From Francisella sp. SYW-9 (GTDB lineage Bacteria > Pseudomonadota > Gammaproteobacteria > Francisellales > Francisellaceae): DNA of 64,000 nt. Below, piece after piece: positions 63,937-64,000 of the stretch. Below the pieces are notes generated by a model that ran no database searches, was not told where the DNA came from, and saw only the letters and a program-made list of their open reading frames with translations. The translations under genes were made by a program, and so were the position numbers. Position 1 is the first letter of the stretch. Each line of letters begins with the position of its first letter. The DNA is taken from NCBI RefSeq assembly GCF_008711465.1, contig NZ_VXKQ01000009.1, positions 208,674 through 272,673 of the forward strand. The letters are read 5' to 3'.

Positions 63937-64000
63937 CTAGGTTCCATGAACAAAAAATTATCTAAGCCAAATAAATGTGCTAGCTAAAGCCACAAAGCCA

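Noticed and set aside
1..64000. CRISPR arrays, tRNA and rRNA genes
   Set aside because: I saw no regularly spaced repeat arrays, no cloverleaf-type tRNA sequence and no rRNA-like stretch in either strand by reading.

Overview
The window is a low-GC (roughly 30-33 %) gammaproteobacterial chromosome segment that I read as Francisella or a close relative. The main reason is the right third: a minus-strand type VI secretion (T6SS) operon whose first two products closely resemble IglA and IglB of the Francisella pathogenicity island. The island carrying it is not the canonical FPI, because many FPI genes are absent and others are replaced. A species cannot be assigned from sequence reading alone.

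Layout. 1-6.5 kb is mostly core metabolism and transport: the tail of a GH32 sucrose hydrolase, an MFS sugar carrier, D-aminoacyl-tRNA deacylase, prephenate dehydrogenase, a TauD-like dioxygenase, a nickel/cobalt transporter and a hydrogenase-maturation-type protease. 6.5-14.9 kb is an accessory catabolic cluster: two double SnoaL/NTF2 proteins, an SDR, a bicupin, an HpcH/HpaI aldolase, an alpha/beta hydrolase, a histidinol-dehydrogenase-like enzyme and an MFS carrier. Its upstream end adjoins an IS630-type remnant.

15.6-28.3 kb holds what I consider the most interesting and possibly undescribed system. Five copies of a 21-bp-period direct repeat, (A/T)TGTC(C/T)-N10-ATAA(A/T)-(A/T)(A/T)GTC(C/T), each lie about 65-80 bp before a start codon. 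They precede (1) a 56-aa secreted peptide upstream of a pyruvate/indolepyruvate-type decarboxylase, (2) a 46-aa secreted peptide upstream of an RND efflux pump, (3) a TSUP exporter, (4) a 47-aa peptide paralogous to the 46-aa one, upstream of an FAD monooxygenase, and (5) a weak short ORF before a secreted NTF2-like protein. Two paralogous cupin-AraC regulators lie inside this set and have sites at their own promoters. This looks like a small-molecule-responsive detoxification regulon with short-peptide leader genes.

28.3-44 kb is mixed: EttA, a DsbA-family oxidoreductase, a FAAL-ACP-condensation enzyme (stand-alone lipid/NRPS hybrid) flanked by a duplicated ORF tail, LysE/ArgP, a Bcr-type efflux pump with its TetR regulator, unknown secreted proteins, an S24 repressor, and ribokinase with a sugar permease.

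44-63.2 kb is one T6SS operon transcribed right to left: TssB, TssC, an Hcp/IglC-like tube protein, a TssA-like protein, two very large unknown proteins, TssK, TssG, TssF, TssL/DotU, two unknown helical proteins, a PAAR-like DUF4280 protein, a broken small gene and a terminal protein with a clan CD (caspase-fold-like) His/Cys motif that is a plausible effector. No TssM, TssJ, TssE, VgrG or ClpV is present in the window. An IS5-family transposase remnant lies beyond the operon promoter.
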